15,581 bases of DNA from CAKRHR01 sp964423195 (lineage in GTDB: Bacteria; Bacillota; Clostridia; Lachnospirales; Lachnospiraceae), in contig CAYRDY010000051.1 of the NCBI GenBank assembly GCA_964423195.1, forward strand, positions 1 through 15,581, in the 5' to 3' direction. Positions within the stretch are counted from its first letter, which is position 1. Every line of letters starts with the position of its first letter. The notes under the pieces were generated by a model, which saw only the letters and a program-made list of their open reading frames with translations, had not been told where the DNA came from and made no database searches. Position numbers and translations under genes: made by a program. This document shows, one piece after another, positions 1 through 7,294 of this stretch.

Positions 1-609
1 CAGAATACGGTCAACAGCATCATCCACGAGTCTGCGGACGTGTCGACCTGGGACATCGCGGAGCTGAACAATGCCCTGCAGCCGGTGTTCCCGTTTGAGC
101 CGCTGTCCGTCGATGTGAATGATTATAAGGGCTATACCACGGCGAGACTGACGGAGGAGCTGCAGGAGAAGATCGTGGCCGCCTACGAGGCCAAGGAGAA
201 AGAATTTCCGGATCCGGAGCATCTGCGCGAACTTGAGCGCGTGGTGCTGTTAAAGATCATCGACCGCAAATGGATGCAGCACATCGACGATATGGAGCAG
301 CTGCGCCAGGGCATCGGGCTGCAGGCTTACGGCCAGAGGGACCCGAAGGTGGAGTACAAGTTTGCCGGCTATGACATGTTTGATGAGCTGGTGGCCGGCG
401 TCTCCAAGGAGACAGTGACGATCCTGATGCACGTGCGCATCGAGCAGAAGGCAGAGCGCGAGGAGGTGGCCAAGGTCACCGGCACCAACAAGGACGATAC
501 GGTCAAGAAGGGGCCGGTGCGCCGCAAGAGCGCCAAGATTTATCCGAACGATCCTTGCCCGTGCGGCAGCGGCAAGAAATATAAACAGTGCTGCGGGCGC
601 AGCGCGTGA
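1..609 (+). CDS. secA: SecA preprotein translocase ATPase, C-terminal part (5' truncated)
   Basis: This is the C-terminal ~202 residues of SecA, the ATPase that drives secretory proteins through the SecYEG channel at the inner face of the membrane. The reading frame is open from base 1, so the gene begins outside the window. The visible part covers the helical scaffold region (for example VLLKIIDRKWMQHIDDMEQLRQ, near nt 244-309, and the QRDPKVEYK segment) and ends in the SEC-C zinc motif CPCGSGKKYKQCCG, with the Cys pattern C-x-C-x8-C-C. In SecA this motif binds Zn and contacts SecB or ribosomes. The ATPase motor domains are not in view. The stop is TGA, and prfB starts 36 nt later, an order common in Firmicutes. 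Identification is certain from the tail motif and scaffold. Confidence 0.96.
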   Translation, partial: QNTVNSIIHESADVSTWDIAELNNALQPVFPFEPLSVDVNDYKGYTTARLTEELQEKIVAAYEAKEKEFPDPEHLRELERVVLLKIIDRKWMQHIDDMEQLRQGIGLQAYGQRDPKVEYKFAGYDMFDELVAGVSKETVTILMHVRIEQKAEREEVAKVTGTNKDDTVKKGPVRRKSAKIYPNDPCPCGSGKKYKQCCGRSA

Positions 610-645
610 TGGCACTATTTTTATATAGAATAAAGGGGTGATTTT

Positions 646-1771
646 GTGGTTGAACTGGATCAGTTTAAGTTTGAGTTAAACAACTACAGGGAGCCTTTGG
701 TCGAAGTGAGGGATTCACTTTAACTTGACGGCCAAGGAGTCCAGGATTGAGGAACTTGAAAATATGATGGAGGAGCCGGGATTCTGGGATGACGCGGAAA
801 AGAGCACAGCGCTGATGAAAGAGCTGAAGAATCTCAAGGATACGGCGGCGCGCTATCGAAAGCTGGAGCAGGGTTACGAGGACATTGAGACGATGATCGA
901 GATGGCCTACGAGGAAAATGATCCGGAGATGGTGCCTGAGATACGGGAGATGTTGGATGATTTTGCCGCGGATTTTGAAGACCTACGCATCACCACGCTG
1001 CTTTCGGGGGAATATGACCGGGACAATGCCATATTGACGCTGCACGCCGGCGCCGGCGGCACGGAGGCCTGCGACTGGGTGAGCATGCTCTATCGCATGT
1101 ACTGCCGCTGGGCGGAGAAGAAGGGCTATAGTGTCGAGGTGCTCGACTATCTGGACGGCGAGGAGGCCGGCATCAAGAGTGTGACCGTGCAGATCAACGG
1201 GGAAAATGCCTACGGCTATCTCAAGTGCGAGAAGGGCGTCCACCGCCTGGTGCGCATTTCGCCGTTCAACGCCAACGGCAAGCGGCAGACATCTTTTGCC
1301 TCCTGCGATGTGATGCCGGATATTGAGGAAGATTTGGACATTGAGATCAATGAGGACGACCTGCGCATCGACACCTATCGCTCCAGCGGGGCGGGCGGAC
1401 AGCACATCAACAAGACGTCGTCCGCGGTTCGCATTACGCATCTGCCGACCAACATTGTCGTCCAGTGCCAGAATGAGCGTTCTCAGTTCCAGAATAAGGA
1501 CAAAGCGATGCAGATGCTCAAGGCCAAGCTGTATCTGCTCAAGCAGCAGGAGGCCCTGGAAAAGCTCTCGGATATCCGCGGCGAGGTCATGGACAATGCC
1601 TGGGGCAGCCAGATCCGCTCCTATGTGATGCAGCCGTACAAACTGGTCAAGGATCACCGCACGGGTGAGGAGGTCGGCAATGTCGACAGCGTGATGGACG
1701 GCAACATTGATCCGTTCATCAACGCTTACCTGAAATGGATGAGCATCCGCGCCGGCGGAGCGCAGGCATGA
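646..1771 (+). CDS. prfB: Peptide chain release factor 2, expressed by +1 programmed frameshift
   Basis: RF2 ends translation at UGA and UAA codons. The GTG at 646 follows AAGGGGTG at 633-640. The first 25 codons (VVELDQFKFELNN... ending RDSL) run into an in-frame TAA at 721-723. A +1 shift after CTT (718-720) continues as AAC TTG ACG to the TGA at 1769, giving a 374-residue protein, normal for RF2. In that numbering the SPF anticodon-like tripeptide is at residues 205-207 and the GGQ catalytic loop at 250-252, the same positions as in E. coli RF2, which strongly supports the shift. Frameshifting in prfB is a known autoregulatory device: low RF2 favours the shift. The oddity is that the skipped stop is UAA, which RF1 also reads. 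An annotation starting at TTG 725 would miss the N-terminus. Confidence 0.95.
706..724 (+). promoter_or_regulatory. prfB +1 programmed ribosomal frameshift site with UAA
   Basis: The zero-frame codons read GTG AGG GAT TCA CTT TAA C. The slippery CTT, the in-frame stop and the following C match the RF2 site CTT-stop-C. The SD-like element is only AGGG, at the usual distance upstream of CTT, so it is weaker than the AGGGGG seen in E. coli. The stop is TAA instead of the nearly universal TGA. The tRNA-Leu on CUU would slip to UUU and decoding would resume at AAC (722-724). Confidence 0.85.
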
Positions 1772-1793
1772 CGGCCGGAGATTGGAGATATTT

Positions 1794-3002
1794 ATGAATA
1801 TAGCAATATTGGGCTACGGGACGGTCGGATCGGGCGTGGCCGAGGTCCTGGATGTCAATCAGAAAATTATTGCCGGCCATGCCGGCGAGCCGGTCAATGT
1901 CAAATATGTGCTTGATATCAGGGATTTTCCAGGTGACCCGATCCAGGAGAAGATCGTTCACGATTACAATGTGATTCTGAATGACGACGATGTGAAGATT
2001 GTCGTCGAAGTCATGGGCGGCCTCAATCCGGCCTATACTTTTGTGAAGCAGGCGCTTCTGGCCGGCAAGAGCGTGGCCACTTCCAATAAAGAGCTGGTGG
2101 CCAAGCACGGCGCCGAATTTGTCGCCGTTGCGAGAGAAAATCAGGTCAATTTTTTGTTCGAGGCCAGCGTCGGCGGCGGCATACCGATTATTCGCCCGCT
2201 GATCAGCTCTCTGACGGCGGATGAGATCGAGGAGATCACGGGCATCCTAAACGGCACCACCAATTATATGCTGACCAAGATGAGCGAGGAGGGCGCGGAT
2301 TACGCGGCGGTGCTCAGAGACGCGCAGGAACACGGCTTTGCGGAGCGAAATCCGGAGGCGGATGTGGAGGGGCGCGACGCCTGCCGAAAGATCGCCATCC
2401 TCACGTCGCTCGCCTGCGGTCATCAGGTGGATTTTGAGGACATCTATACCGAGGGCATCACAGGAATCACGGATGTGGACTTCAAGTACGCGCATGTGCT
2501 GAACAAGAGCATTAAGCTGCTGGCGACGAGCAGATACGAGAACGGCGGATATTGCGCTCTGGTAGCGCCGATGATGATCGGGCCGGAAAACCCGCTCTAC
2601 AGCGTCCGCGATGTGTTCAACGCCATTTTTGTCAGGGGAAATATGCTCGGCGACACCATGTATTACGGCAAGGGCGCGGGCAAGCTGCCGACGGCGAGCG
2701 CCGTGGTGTCGGATATCATCGAGGAGGTCAGACACATCCGCTCGAATATCAAAATCGAATGGAGCGCGCAGAAAATGGCGCTGCGCGATATGAAACAGGC
2801 CGAATGGCGCTTCTTTGTCCGCGTTCGGGATATCTGCCCGCGCGGCGATGTGACTGCGGCCTTTGAAAATGCGGAATTGATATCCGCGCCGGGCGTGGAC
2901 GGCGAGTACGCCTTTGTGACAGAGAAAATGGCGGAGGCCGATTTTGACGCGAGGGTGGCGCGCCTGCCGGGCGTGATCACCAGGATCCGCTGCGATCATT
3001 AG
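1794..3002 (+). CDS. hom: Homoserine dehydrogenase
   Basis: The enzyme reduces aspartate-4-semialdehyde to homoserine with NAD(P)H, the branch point to threonine and methionine. I place the start at ATG 1794, 6 nt after GGAG at 1784-1787; an upstream in-frame TTG at 1782 lies in front of the RBS. The 402-residue protein opens with the Rossmann motif GYGTVGSG (residues 7-14). Then come the family signatures GGGIPIIRPL, GILNGTTNYML, the substrate/catalytic segment around NPEADVEGRDACRKIAIL, and GKGAGKLPTASAV. The last ~80 residues (from EWRFFVRVRD) fit the C-terminal ACT regulatory domain of the Bacillus-type monofunctional enzyme, so threonine feedback is likely (inference from the family). 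It starts 22 nt after prfB and is followed within 57 nt by the putative homoserine kinase. Confidence 0.95.
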   Translation: MNIAILGYGTVGSGVAEVLDVNQKIIAGHAGEPVNVKYVLDIRDFPGDPIQEKIVHDYNVILNDDDVKIVVEVMGGLNPAYTFVKQALLAGKSVATSNKELVAKHGAEFVAVARENQVNFLFEASVGGGIPIIRPLISSLTADEIEEITGILNGTTNYMLTKMSEEGADYAAVLRDAQEHGFAERNPEADVEGRDACRKIAILTSLACGHQVDFEDIYTEGITGITDVDFKYAHVLNKSIKLLATSRYENGGYCALVAPMMIGPENPLYSVRDVFNAIFVRGNMLGDTMYYGKGAGKLPTASAVVSDIIEEVRHIRSNIKIEWSAQKMALRDMKQAEWRFFVRVRDICPRGDVTAAFENAELISAPGVDGEYAFVTEKMAEADFDARVARLPGVITRIRCDH

Positions 3003-3011
3003 ACGCACTGA

Positions 3012-3029
3012 GTTCAGATTTGTCTGAAC
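3012..3029 (+). other. Small perfect hairpin between hom and the next gene
   Basis: GTTCAGA and TCTGAAC form a perfect 7-bp stem with a TTTG loop. No T-run follows, so it is not a standard intrinsic terminator. It could be an RNA processing or stability element in the hom transcript, or chance. Confidence 0.4.
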
Positions 3030-3058
3030 GGATACGAATGTCTTGAGGATGACAGAAG

Positions 3059-4261
3059 ATGAAATATGTGATTATTTTGGGCGACGGCATGGCGGATGAG
3101 CCGATCGGTGCGATCGGAGGCATGACGCCGCTTGAGTGCGCAAAGACGCCAAACATGGATCGTCTGGCCAGACGCTCCGAGATCGGCCTCGCGCGGATGA
3201 TTCCGGAGGGCATGAGTCCGGGCAGTGACACGGCGAATCTCTCCGTGCTGGGCTACGACCCGAAAGTGTATTATACCGGCCGTTCGCCGCTGGAGGCGCT
3301 CAGTATCGGCGTCGATATGGCGGAGACGGATATCGCCCTGCGCTGCAATATCGTCACGCTGACGGAGGACGAAGAAAAATACGAGGATCGGACGATCATC
3401 GACCACAGCGCGGGTGAGATACCGACCGAGGATGCAGCCGTATTGCTGGCGGCCGTGCGGGAGACGTTTGCAGATGAGACCTATCAGTTCTATGTGGGCA
3501 CGAGCTATCGGCATCTGCTGATCTGGAAGCACGGCCACATGGTGGAGCTGACGCCGCCGCACGACAAGCTGGGACAGGTGATCGGAGACTTTTTGCCGAA
3601 CGAGGCGCCGCTTCGGCGGATGATGGAGAAGAGTTACGACATTCTTGCGAATCATCCGATCAATGTCTTGCGGAAAAGGCAGGGCAAAAATCCGGCCAAT
3701 TCCATCTGGTTTTGGGGCGCGGGCACCAGGCCGAGGCTGGCTTCTTTTAGGGAAAAGACGGGTTTGGACGGCGCCATGGTCTCCGCGGTTGATCTGCTGA
3801 AGGGCATCGCGGTGGGCGCGGGCATGGAAAATATTCATGTGACGGGCGCAAACGGCGGCCTGCACACCAATTATCTGGGCAAGGCCAGGGCCGCGGTGTC
3901 CGCTCTGACTGAGAAGGACAAAGATTTTGTCTATGTCCATGTGGAAGCGCCGGATGAGATGGGACATCAAGGCAGCCTTGAAAATAAAATTCTGGCCATC
4001 GAGTACCTGGATGAGAGCGTGATCGGCCCCGTCGCCGACGGATTGGATCAGGCCGGCGTGGATTACCGCATGCTCGTGCTGCCCGACCACCCGACGCCGC
4101 TCCGGCTGCGCACGCACACCGGCGGCGCGGTGCCGTATCTTTTATATGACAGCACGGCGCCACAGTCGCATGACTGGCATTACAATGAGCGGGAGGCCGC
4201 ACAGAGCGGCATCTGTTTCGCGGAAGGTTATCGCCTGATAGATCATCTGATTGGGAGGTAA
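3059..4261 (+). CDS. Phosphoglycerate-mutase-superfamily protein, probable homoserine kinase
   Basis: A 400-residue member of the archaeal-type cofactor-independent phosphoglycerate mutase family (ApgM-like, alkaline phosphatase superfamily). The metal and phosphoryl-transfer residues are visible: D9 in LGDGMAD, S56 in PGSDTANLS (the expected phospho-Ser nucleophile), D299 and H303 in VEAPDEMGH, D343-H344 in LPDHPTP, and H353 in RTHTGG. Family knowledge: bacterial members encoded beside hom or threonine synthase are commonly labelled proposed homoserine kinase, because these genomes often lack the GHMP-type ThrB. The position between hom and lysC, in the same direction, fits that role. The alternative is a true 2,3-BPG-independent phosphoglycerate mutase. 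The fold is certain; the substrate is an inference from context. ATG 3059 has only a modest RBS (TGAGGATGACAG). Confidence 0.85.
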   Translation: MKYVIILGDGMADEPIGAIGGMTPLECAKTPNMDRLARRSEIGLARMIPEGMSPGSDTANLSVLGYDPKVYYTGRSPLEALSIGVDMAETDIALRCNIVTLTEDEEKYEDRTIIDHSAGEIPTEDAAVLLAAVRETFADETYQFYVGTSYRHLLIWKHGHMVELTPPHDKLGQVIGDFLPNEAPLRRMMEKSYDILANHPINVLRKRQGKNPANSIWFWGAGTRPRLASFREKTGLDGAMVSAVDLLKGIAVGAGMENIHVTGANGGLHTNYLGKARAAVSALTEKDKDFVYVHVEAPDEMGHQGSLENKILAIEYLDESVIGPVADGLDQAGVDYRMLVLPDHPTPLRLRTHTGGAVPYLLYDSTAPQSHDWHYNEREAAQSGICFAEGYRLIDHLIGR

Positions 4262-4265
4262 GTCG

Positions 4266-4360
4266 GCCGCGGTACGCGGCGGGGACGGATGCGGGGAAAT
4301 ACGCCGGTCAGGCGCAGTGCCAGCCGCCGCGCGCGGCAGTGAACAGGGGACGGATGCGGG
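4266..4360 (+). repeat. 15-bp direct repeat and GC hairpins in the lysC leader
   Basis: The 169-nt gap before lysC is not coding-like. It holds GGGGACGGATGCGGG twice (4281-4295 and 4346-4360, exact). It also holds a perfect GC hairpin with a three-base loop (GCCGCG-GTA-CGCGGC, 4266-4280) and a second one (GCCGC/GCGGC, 4323-4337) between the repeats. No match to the lysine riboswitch consensus was recognised. It may be a structured leader or a dispersed intergenic repeat. Confidence 0.5.
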
Positions 4361-4430
4361 ACTGCTCTGGCCATGCGTTGCGCCGTTCGCAGTGCGCGGC
4401 ACGGAAAATGGGGAAGATGAGAGGACAGCT

Positions 4431-5639
4431 ATGTTGATCGTAAAAAAATTCGGAGGTTCCTCCGTGGCCGACAAAGAGAGAATTTACAATGTCGCGCGAA
4501 GGGTCAGCGAGGACTATAAGGCCGGCCACGACGTGGTGGTGGTGCTGTCGGCGATGGGCAGGACCACGGACGGACTGCTCGCGCTGGCGCGAGACATCTA
4601 TCCGAAGGCCTCAAAGCGCGAACTGGATATGCTCTTGACCTGCGGCGAGCAGATCTCAGTGTCATTGATGTCGATCGCCCTGCAGGGCCTCGGCATTCCG
4701 GCCATATCGCTCAACGCATGGCAGGTGCCGGTGCAGACGGACAGTGTGTACGGAAACGCGCGCATCAAAAAAATTGATGCCATGCGCATACGAACAGAGC
4801 TTGAGCAGCGCAAAATTGTGGTGGTCACCGGATTTCAGGGCGTCAACTCGTATGATGACTATACGACGCTGGGGCGGGGCGGCTCTGACACGACAGCCGT
4901 CGCCCTGGCCGCGGCGCTGCGCGCGGACGCCTGTGAGATCTATACAGATGTGGAGGGTGTCTACACGGCGGATCCGAGAGTCGTGCTGCATGCCCGCAAA
5001 CTCAAAGAGATAACATATGATGAGATGCTGGAGCTGGCGACGCTCGGCGCGAGGGTCCTGCACAACCGTTCCGTCGAATTGGCCAAAAAATACGGTGTCC
5101 GGCTGGTCGTGCGCTCCAGCCTGAACATGGCTGAGGGAACGGTGGTCAAGGAGGGTGCGAAGATGGAAAAGATGCTGATCAGCGGCGTGGCCTGCGACAG
5201 AAAGACAGCCCGAATCGCGGTGATGTCGGTAAAAGATGAGCCCGGCACCGCGTTCAGGCTGTTTCATATGATTGCCCAGCAAAATATCAATGTTGACAAT
5301 ATCGTCCAGTCGGTCGGCCGCGACGGCACCAAGGATATCTCCTTCACGATCGCCGAGGACGACACGGACGAGGTGCTGAGGGTGCTTGAGGACAATACCG
5401 GTGCCGTCAGCTACGACCACATTGACGTGGCGCGCGATATCGCCAAGGTGTCGGTGGTCGGCGCCGGGATGATGAGCAATCCGGGCGTTGCCGCGAGGAT
5501 GTTTGAGGCACTGTATGATGCCGGCATCAATATCCGCATGATCTTCACCTCGGAGATCAGGATTTCCGTCCTGGTCAGTGAGAAATATGCCGAGCGGGCC
5601 ATGAACGCGATCCATGACGCCTTCGGCCTAGGGGATTAA
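4431..5639 (+). CDS. lysC: Aspartate kinase
   Basis: Aspartokinase phosphorylates L-aspartate, the first step to lysine, threonine and methionine. I choose ATG 4431 after GAGAGG (4420-4425). The open frame continues upstream through GC-rich leader, but the family N-terminus is clearly MLIVKKFGGSSV, with KFGGSS at residues 6-11. The kinase domain carries GRGGSD (148-153) and YTDVEGVYTADPR. Two ACT domains follow from about residue 260 (VMSVKDEPGTAFRLF and KVSVVGAGM segments). At 402 residues it matches the monofunctional Bacillus LysC type (~400-410). An internal SD and ATG at 5148-5165 probably produces a separate C-terminal subunit. Together with hom and the putative homoserine kinase it forms an aspartate-family cluster. 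Confidence 0.95.
   Translation: MLIVKKFGGSSVADKERIYNVARRVSEDYKAGHDVVVVLSAMGRTTDGLLALARDIYPKASKRELDMLLTCGEQISVSLMSIALQGLGIPAISLNAWQVPVQTDSVYGNARIKKIDAMRIRTELEQRKIVVVTGFQGVNSYDDYTTLGRGGSDTTAVALAAALRADACEIYTDVEGVYTADPRVVLHARKLKEITYDEMLELATLGARVLHNRSVELAKKYGVRLVVRSSLNMAEGTVVKEGAKMEKMLISGVACDRKTARIAVMSVKDEPGTAFRLFHMIAQQNINVDNIVQSVGRDGTKDISFTIAEDDTDEVLRVLEDNTGAVSYDHIDVARDIAKVSVVGAGMMSNPGVAARMFEALYDAGINIRMIFTSEIRISVLVSEKYAERAMNAIHDAFGLGD
5148..5165 (+). promoter_or_regulatory. Internal ribosome binding site and in-frame ATG in lysC (beta subunit start)
   Basis: AAGGAGG (5148-5154) lies 8 nt before the in-frame ATG at 5163, which is codon 245. Initiation here would give a 158-residue polypeptide consisting of the two ACT domains. 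B. subtilis aspartokinase II is known to make its beta subunit from an internal start at almost the same codon, so this arrangement is probably functional. Confidence 0.65.
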
Positions 5640-5671
5640 AGTTTGGAAAGAAAGGACGCCTTTTCGTCTGG

Positions 5672-6988
5672 TCATCTCAAACGATATTTCTTTTTTTCGC
5701 CCCTGCCGCTCATATCAATCAGGCCGTTTTCGTGCATTTGACGCGTGATCAGGTAGGCCCTGGTTTTTTTGATGTTCAGCAGTTCCTGTACTTCTTCATC
5801 TGTCATCTCACCGTATTCTGCCAGATAATCCAGAATGGATCTCATCTGGGGCGTGATTTGCTGAGGCTTATTTTCGGTTGTTTCCGGCTTATGGTCAATA
5901 AATGCCGCATGGACATTCATATTAGGCAGAATCAGCTTGAAAGTATTGGGGGTCACTTCGATACGGGGCTGCGATGCGCAGTTATTATAAGCCGCATAGA
6001 TTTTACGGATGCCGGTGCCATAGGATTCAATCAATTTTAAGCGATGAAAAATTTCTGCCAGTTTGCGGTTGCGCGGCTGGGAGATACCACTGCGTATATC
6101 GTCAGCCGAGAGGCCGGGCAGCAAGCCGCCGATTGAGACAAACTCTATGCGGGTATCGTTGACATTGATTATAATACTGCCGCTGTAACTGTAATCCCGA
6201 TGGATAAGTGCGTTGAGAAGTCCCTCACGAAGGGCCTCTTCAGGATAGTCCGGCAGCTCTATTCGCTCCAGTCCCTTAAATTTGGCAGCGGTGCGGTTGC
6301 ACAGGGTCAAATAAGCGTAACTGTCTTCCAATTGTTTGAAGATGGATCCGCCGAATTCTTTAGCATCCTTGAATGTGATGTTATCATCGTCACCATACAC
6401 AGCGATTTTAACAGTGTGCAGGCACTGATCCGACAAGAGCAGCGCTAAATTGGTATATTGGTCGTCGTGAATGCTGCGCAGGCCCAGGGCGATATATTTT
6501 TCTTCGGAGAAATCGACTTTGTAGCGCTTAAAAGCGCATGTTGCCTCATTAAAAGACAATTCCTGTGTGATCGCGCGCATTTCCTCAAATACATCACCGT
6601 CGGAATCCTTAATCATCCTGCGAATCTGATCCGGGGACGCCTGCACACTGGAGGCACCTTGACGAACGTATACGCCAGCAGGTTTCATGCCTTTGGATTT
6701 AAGATAGTATGGCTTATAGTTTCCTGGACTTACTTCAATTTGAATAACGCCCTTTTCATGGAGAGTATATCGCACGAACATCGTCACGTCCGGCGCAATG
6801 GCGTCACGCACACCATTGGTCAGGCGGGTATAGGTTTCATCCACATTGTCAATGCCTGTCAGATGGCCATGGTTATCAATACCGATATAGATCACGCCGC
6901 CCTCAGTATTTGCAAATGCGATAACTTCCTTGTAAATGTGATCCGTCATCCGAGATTTATATTCAGTGTATTCGTCTTCATATGGCAT
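5672..6988 (-). CDS. AlbA_2 (Schlafen-like) / HATPase-like / winged-helix putative regulator
   Basis: A 438-residue protein of the family annotated as RNA-binding (AlbA_2) or divergent-AAA regulator. Visible parts: an N-terminal AlbA_2 domain (about 5-115, with EYKSR, EVIAFANTEGG and GVIYIGID); a histidine-kinase-like ATPase region with the N-box-like helix EALREGLLNALIHRDY (251-266) and ESYGTGIRKIY (321-331); a linker rich in T/E/P/Q; and a C-terminal winged helix (about 378-438, TPQMRSILDYL...TDEEVQELLNIKKTRAYLITRQM). I use ATG 6988, preceded by AAAGGGAG; the longer frame from GTG 7024 would start upstream of the -10 box at 7021-7016. Members are usually accessory regulators, some linked to defence. 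It is more AT-rich than its neighbours, which suggests transfer. The ligand and targets are unknown. It converges on lysC, ending 32 nt away. Confidence 0.8.
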   Translation of the reverse strand: MPYEDEYTEYKSRMTDHIYKEVIAFANTEGGVIYIGIDNHGHLTGIDNVDETYTRLTNGVRDAIAPDVTMFVRYTLHEKGVIQIEVSPGNYKPYYLKSKGMKPAGVYVRQGASSVQASPDQIRRMIKDSDGDVFEEMRAITQELSFNEATCAFKRYKVDFSEEKYIALGLRSIHDDQYTNLALLLSDQCLHTVKIAVYGDDDNITFKDAKEFGGSIFKQLEDSYAYLTLCNRTAAKFKGLERIELPDYPEEALREGLLNALIHRDYSYSGSIIINVNDTRIEFVSIGGLLPGLSADDIRSGISQPRNRKLAEIFHRLKLIESYGTGIRKIYAAYNNCASQPRIEVTPNTFKLILPNMNVHAAFIDHKPETTENKPQQITPQMRSILDYLAEYGEMTDEEVQELLNIKKTRAYLITRQMHENGLIDMSGRGEKKKYRLR

Positions 6989-7015
6989 ATTCGGCACACT
7001 CCCTTTCCGATAATG

Positions 7016-7043
7016 ATTATACACATATTTTCATATTTTTCAA
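7016..7043 (-). promoter_or_regulatory. SigA-type promoter of the AlbA_2 regulator gene
   Basis: On the minus strand TTGAAA (7043-7038), a 16-bp spacer and TATAAT (7021-7016) make a near-consensus promoter. The predicted transcript start near 7009 leaves a leader of about 20 nt carrying the RBS of ATG 6988, which also supports that start codon. Confidence 0.75.
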
Positions 7044-7140
7044 TAGTTAAAAGTGAATTTTCACTTTTTTCACTTTCATTCACCCTGAAAAAGTGAATTT
7101 TCACTATTTCCAAACTCATTTACCCCGAACGAGTGAATAT
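7034..7140. repeat. 40-bp phased array of palindromic operator-like repeats
   Basis: The 17-mer AAAAGTGAATTTTCACT occurs at 7049-7065 and exactly 40 bp away at 7089-7105. Its core GTGAA-TT-TTCAC is a dyad. A third, degenerate unit puts GTGAA at 7133-7137, again 40 bp on. The flanking CATT(C/T)ACCC(T/C)GAA at 7077-7089 and 7117-7129 repeats with the same 40-bp period. Extra TTCAC half-sites lie at 7069-7073 and 7079-7083. The array abuts the -35 box of the AlbA_2 gene, so it is probably its operator region, perhaps bound by its own winged helix (inference). Confidence 0.75.
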
Positions 7141-7226
7141 GACTTTTGCTTCCTCTCTGTCCGACAACTAGCAAAGAAAATTCTAAATTTCAATAATTCA
7201 TCCTATATCATTTGTGCGCAATCATC

Positions 7227-7232
7227 TATAAT
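7227..7232 (+). promoter_or_regulatory. Candidate -10 box for the methyltransferase gene
   Basis: A perfect TATAAT lies 121 nt before the ATG at 7354 in an AT-rich stretch. No good -35 hexamer sits 16-18 bp upstream, so if real the promoter may need an activator. The remaining part of this 365-nt intergenic region holds the operator array, one more operator-like site and a small hairpin (GCGCCG/CGGCGC, 7306-7323). Confidence 0.4.
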
Positions 7233-7282
7233 AATAGTAAAGTTGTGCCGGACTTTGTGGGAATTTTTACAGATCCGGGCGC

Positions 7283-7294
7283 GTAAATTTTCAC
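7283..7294. promoter_or_regulatory. Operator-like site in the methyltransferase gene leader
   Basis: GTAAATTTTCAC matches the array core GTGAATTTTCAC at 11 of 12 positions. It lies between the candidate -10 box at 7227 and the start codon at 7354, where a bound protein could block transcription of the corrinoid genes. Confidence 0.45.

Noticed and set aside
721..725. prfB interpreted as a pseudogene or sequencing frameshift, with the gene starting at TTG 725
   Set aside because: CTT-stop-C is the known RF2 shift signature, the upstream 25 codons have an RBS and RF2-like residues, and the shifted product puts SPF and GGQ at the expected positions.
983..1657. Long minus-strand open frames opposite prfB, the mutase-like gene (3014-4117), lysC (4662-5615) and others
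   Set aside because: They are antisense to well-identified conserved genes, have Arg/His/Leu-rich shadow compositions and show no family motifs.
4251..4430. N-terminal extension of aspartokinase from TTG 4251
   Set aside because: The extra residues are low-complexity GC-rich leader, overlap the previous gene's end, and the family begins at MLIVKKFGG with an RBS before ATG 4431.
4262..4430. Lysine riboswitch before lysC
   Set aside because: I could not find the conserved L-box motifs; the spacer is dominated by GC hairpins and a 15-bp repeat.
7034..7140. CRISPR array
   Set aside because: The units are contiguous, partly degenerate 40-bp repeats with no spacers of similar length, and they sit on a promoter.
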